Made by a program: the position numbers and the translations under genes. A stretch of DNA of 7,254 bases, from the NCBI GenBank assembly GCA_947490975.1, contig CANLHV010000058.1, positions 1-7,254 on the forward strand, given 5' to 3'. The first letter of the stretch is position 1; every line of letters starts with the position of its first letter. This document shows positions 5,735 to 7,254 of this stretch, one piece after another. This DNA is from Acidimicrobiaceae bacterium (GTDB taxonomy: Bacteria > Actinomycetota > Acidimicrobiia > Acidimicrobiales > Ilumatobacteraceae). The notes below the pieces were generated by a model. It saw only the letters and a list, made by a program, of their open reading frames with translations. It made no database searches and was not told the origin of the DNA.

Positions 5735-7254
5735 ATGGCAAAGCACAAGTTTGACCCGTATATGCGAATCACCGAACCAATGGTTCGCGAGAACGGCGAG
5801 TTGCGTGTAGCCACCTGGCAAGAAGCCATTTCGCGAGCAGCAAAAGGTCTCGCCACGACGCGAGATGCATTCTCGCCGTCGGCCGTCGGTTTTTTCTCTT
5901 GCTCGAAATCAACGAACGAAATGAACTTCATCGCTCAAAAGTTCGCTCGTGCAGTCATCGGCACGAACAACATCGACTCTTGTAATAGAACTTGACACGC
6001 ACCTTCGGTGGTCGGTCTGGCCACCGTTTTCGGAGCAGGCGGAGGAACAAGTTCATACGCCGAAGTTGAAACTACAGATCTCGTCGTTCTTTGGGGTTCA
6101 AACGCTCGCGAAGCACACCCGATTTATTTCCACCACGTTCTTCAGGGTGTTCGTAATGGTGCCAAGCTTTTCGTTGTAGATCCGCGACGAACCGCATCAG
6201 CCGAATTTGCCGACATGTGGCTCGGTCTAAATGTTGGCACTGACATTGCGTTATCAAACACGATTGCGCGCGAGATCATTCATGCCGGTTTAGCAAACAA
6301 AGAATTTATCGAAGGCAGCACGACTAATTTCGAGACTTACGCAAAGTCTGTCGAACCCTGGACACTTGAAGTAGGCAGCAAAGTCACTGGCGTTCCTGCC
6401 GATGCAATTCGCGAACTCGCGCACGCATACGCTCGCGCCAGAAGCGCGCAATTGTGTTGGACACTCGGCATCACCGAACATCACAACGGTGTCGACAATG
6501 TTCTCGGTCTGATCAATCTCTCGCTTTTGTGCGGTCATGTTGGCCGAACTGGCGCGGGGCTTAGTCCGTTACGTGGTCAGAACAATGTTCAAGGTGGCGG
6601 CGACATGGGCGCCTTGCCGAACAAACTGCCCGGCTTCCAAGACGTTGAAGACGATATTGCTCGCGAGAAATTCAACAAAAAATGGAACTGCACTATTCCG
6701 CCAAAAAATGGCTGGAACCTCACACAGATGTTTGAAGCAATGGAGCGCAAAGAACTGCGCGCAGTTTTCGTCATCGGCGAAAACCCTGCTCAGTCAGAAG
6801 CCGATGGCGCACATGCCACACATTTGCTCGAAAGTCTCGACTTCTTGGTTGTGCAAGATATTTTCATGACCAAAACTGCCCAACTTGCCGATGTCGTTTT
6901 GCCCGGGTCAGCATCTTGGTGCGAAAGCGATGGCACGGTAACAAACTCAGAGCGACGAGTCCAGCGCGTACGTAAAGCCATCAACTCACCCGGCAACGCA
7001 CACGACGACATTCAGATCATTCTTGATCTCGCAAGCGAATTGGGCCACGACTGGAAATATTCATCGAGTGAAGAAATCTGGGATGAACTCCGAAGCCTTT
7101 CGCCGATGCACGCCGGCATGTCTTACAAGCGTTTGGCCGAACTCGGCGGCATTCAGTGGCCGTGCTACAGCGAAGACAAACTCGAACCAAGTTTCTTGCA
7201 TGGTCGACTGTGGGATAAAGACCCTGCAAAACGCGGTCGTCTGGCGCCATTCAG
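5735..7254 (+). CDS. fdhF: selenocysteine-containing formate dehydrogenase catalytic (alpha) subunit, partial at right edge
   Basis: This is a molybdopterin (bis-MGD) formate dehydrogenase oxidising formate to CO2. The frame from ATG 5735 reads through an in-frame TGA at codon 87 (5993-5995) and stays open to base 7254, giving 506 full codons. Around the TGA the protein reads NNIDSCNRT-U-HAPSVVGLATV, so TGA sits where the family has catalytic Sec or Cys, followed by the catalytic His88. Further motifs are VVLWGSNAREAHP, VVDPRRT, LRGQNNVQGGGDMGALP, VIGENPAQSEAD, VVQDIFMTKTAQLADVVLPG and WDELRSLSPMHAGMSY. The key Arg is residue 280, 193 after the Sec, the same spacing as Sec140 to Arg333 in E. 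coli FdhF. The start is bounded by an in-frame TAA at 5693-5695, so the usual N-terminal [4Fe-4S] domain with its four Cys and electron-relay Lys is absent. No signal peptide; cytoplasmic. The C-terminal domain lies beyond the window. Divergent to fhs, whose product formate it could consume. Confidence 0.93.
5993..5995 (+). other. TGA codon recoded as selenocysteine (residue 87)
   Basis: The TGA is in frame between NNIDSCNRT and HAPSVVGL, exactly where formate dehydrogenases carry Sec or Cys. Family-level similarity continues without a frame change for at least 419 more codons, which excludes a normal stop or a frameshift. A SECIS-like hairpin follows at the expected distance. Decoding needs SelA, SelB, SelC and SelD, none of which is encoded in the window. 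Confidence 0.93.
6006..6026 (+). promoter_or_regulatory. bacterial SECIS element
   Basis: Directly after the TGA the RNA can fold as an 8-bp stem CGGTGGTC / GGCCACCG with one G-U wobble, closing a 5-nt loop GGTCT at 6014-6018. The loop begins 18 nt after the TGA. From memory the E. coli fdhF SECIS has the same GGTCT loop at the same spacing, recognised by the SelB elongation factor. The hairpin lies inside coding sequence (PSVVGLATV), so part of the match reflects protein conservation, but the compensating 3' arm differs from E. coli and still pairs. Confidence 0.88.

Noticed and set aside
5735..5995. Formate dehydrogenase as an 86-residue pseudogene fragment ended by TGA
   Set aside because: The frame continues with unbroken family similarity after the TGA, at the known Sec position and with a SECIS hairpin; recoding explains it better than decay.
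5949..6869. Plus-strand ORFs of 76 and 110 residues inside the formate dehydrogenase region, and minus-strand ORFs there
   Set aside because: Shadows of the open selenoprotein frame; no recognisable motifs.

Overview
The window holds six genes. Five lie on the minus strand in one tightly packed, leftward-transcribed run: fhs, folD, betA, a cobalamin-binding methyltransferase corrinoid protein, and a DUF1638 protein cut by the left edge. The sixth, on the plus strand, is a divergent formate dehydrogenase catalytic subunit cut by the right edge. Base composition is moderate. The choline dehydrogenase resembles the Gram-positive type, and the formate dehydrogenase gene has a TANNNT-like -10 box almost on top of its start codon with no Shine-Dalgarno (SD) sequence. 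Together these hint at an actinobacterium, perhaps an aquatic one, but this taxonomic guess is weak.

Layout, in transcription order for the minus strand: fhs (5629-3932) overlaps folD (3935-3057) by ATGA. folD overlaps betA (3060-1402) by TTGA, with betA starting on TTG. A 65-nt gap with a clear SD leads to the corrinoid protein (1336-611, GTG start). After 13 nt the DUF1638 gene (597 to beyond base 1) follows. The 105-nt spacer 5630-5734 separates fhs from the divergent formate dehydrogenase gene and must carry promoters for both directions. No RNA genes, mobile elements, CRISPR arrays or long repeats were seen.

The most notable feature is in the formate dehydrogenase gene. Its 87th codon is an in-frame TGA (5993-5995), exactly at the catalytic selenocysteine position of the family. 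An 8-bp hairpin with a GGTCT loop follows 18 nt downstream, the same loop and spacing that I recall for the Escherichia coli fdhF SECIS element. The frame then stays open and fully conserved to the window edge. This is therefore a selenoprotein and not a broken gene; a standard gene caller would truncate it to 86 residues. The protein also lacks the usual N-terminal [4Fe-4S] domain, beginning about where residue 54 of E. coli FdhF would be.

Read together, the genes suggest use of methylated amines such as choline or glycine betaine as a C1 and energy source. BetA would oxidise choline towards glycine betaine. A corrinoid methyltransferase system, of which the corrinoid protein and DUF1638 protein are visible, would move a methyl group towards tetrahydrofolate. 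FolD and Fhs would carry the C1 unit to formate with ATP recovery, and the selenocysteine formate dehydrogenase would oxidise formate to CO2. The substrate-specific methyltransferase, methylene-THF reductase, betaine aldehyde dehydrogenase and selenocysteine machinery are not in the window, so the full route is an inference.
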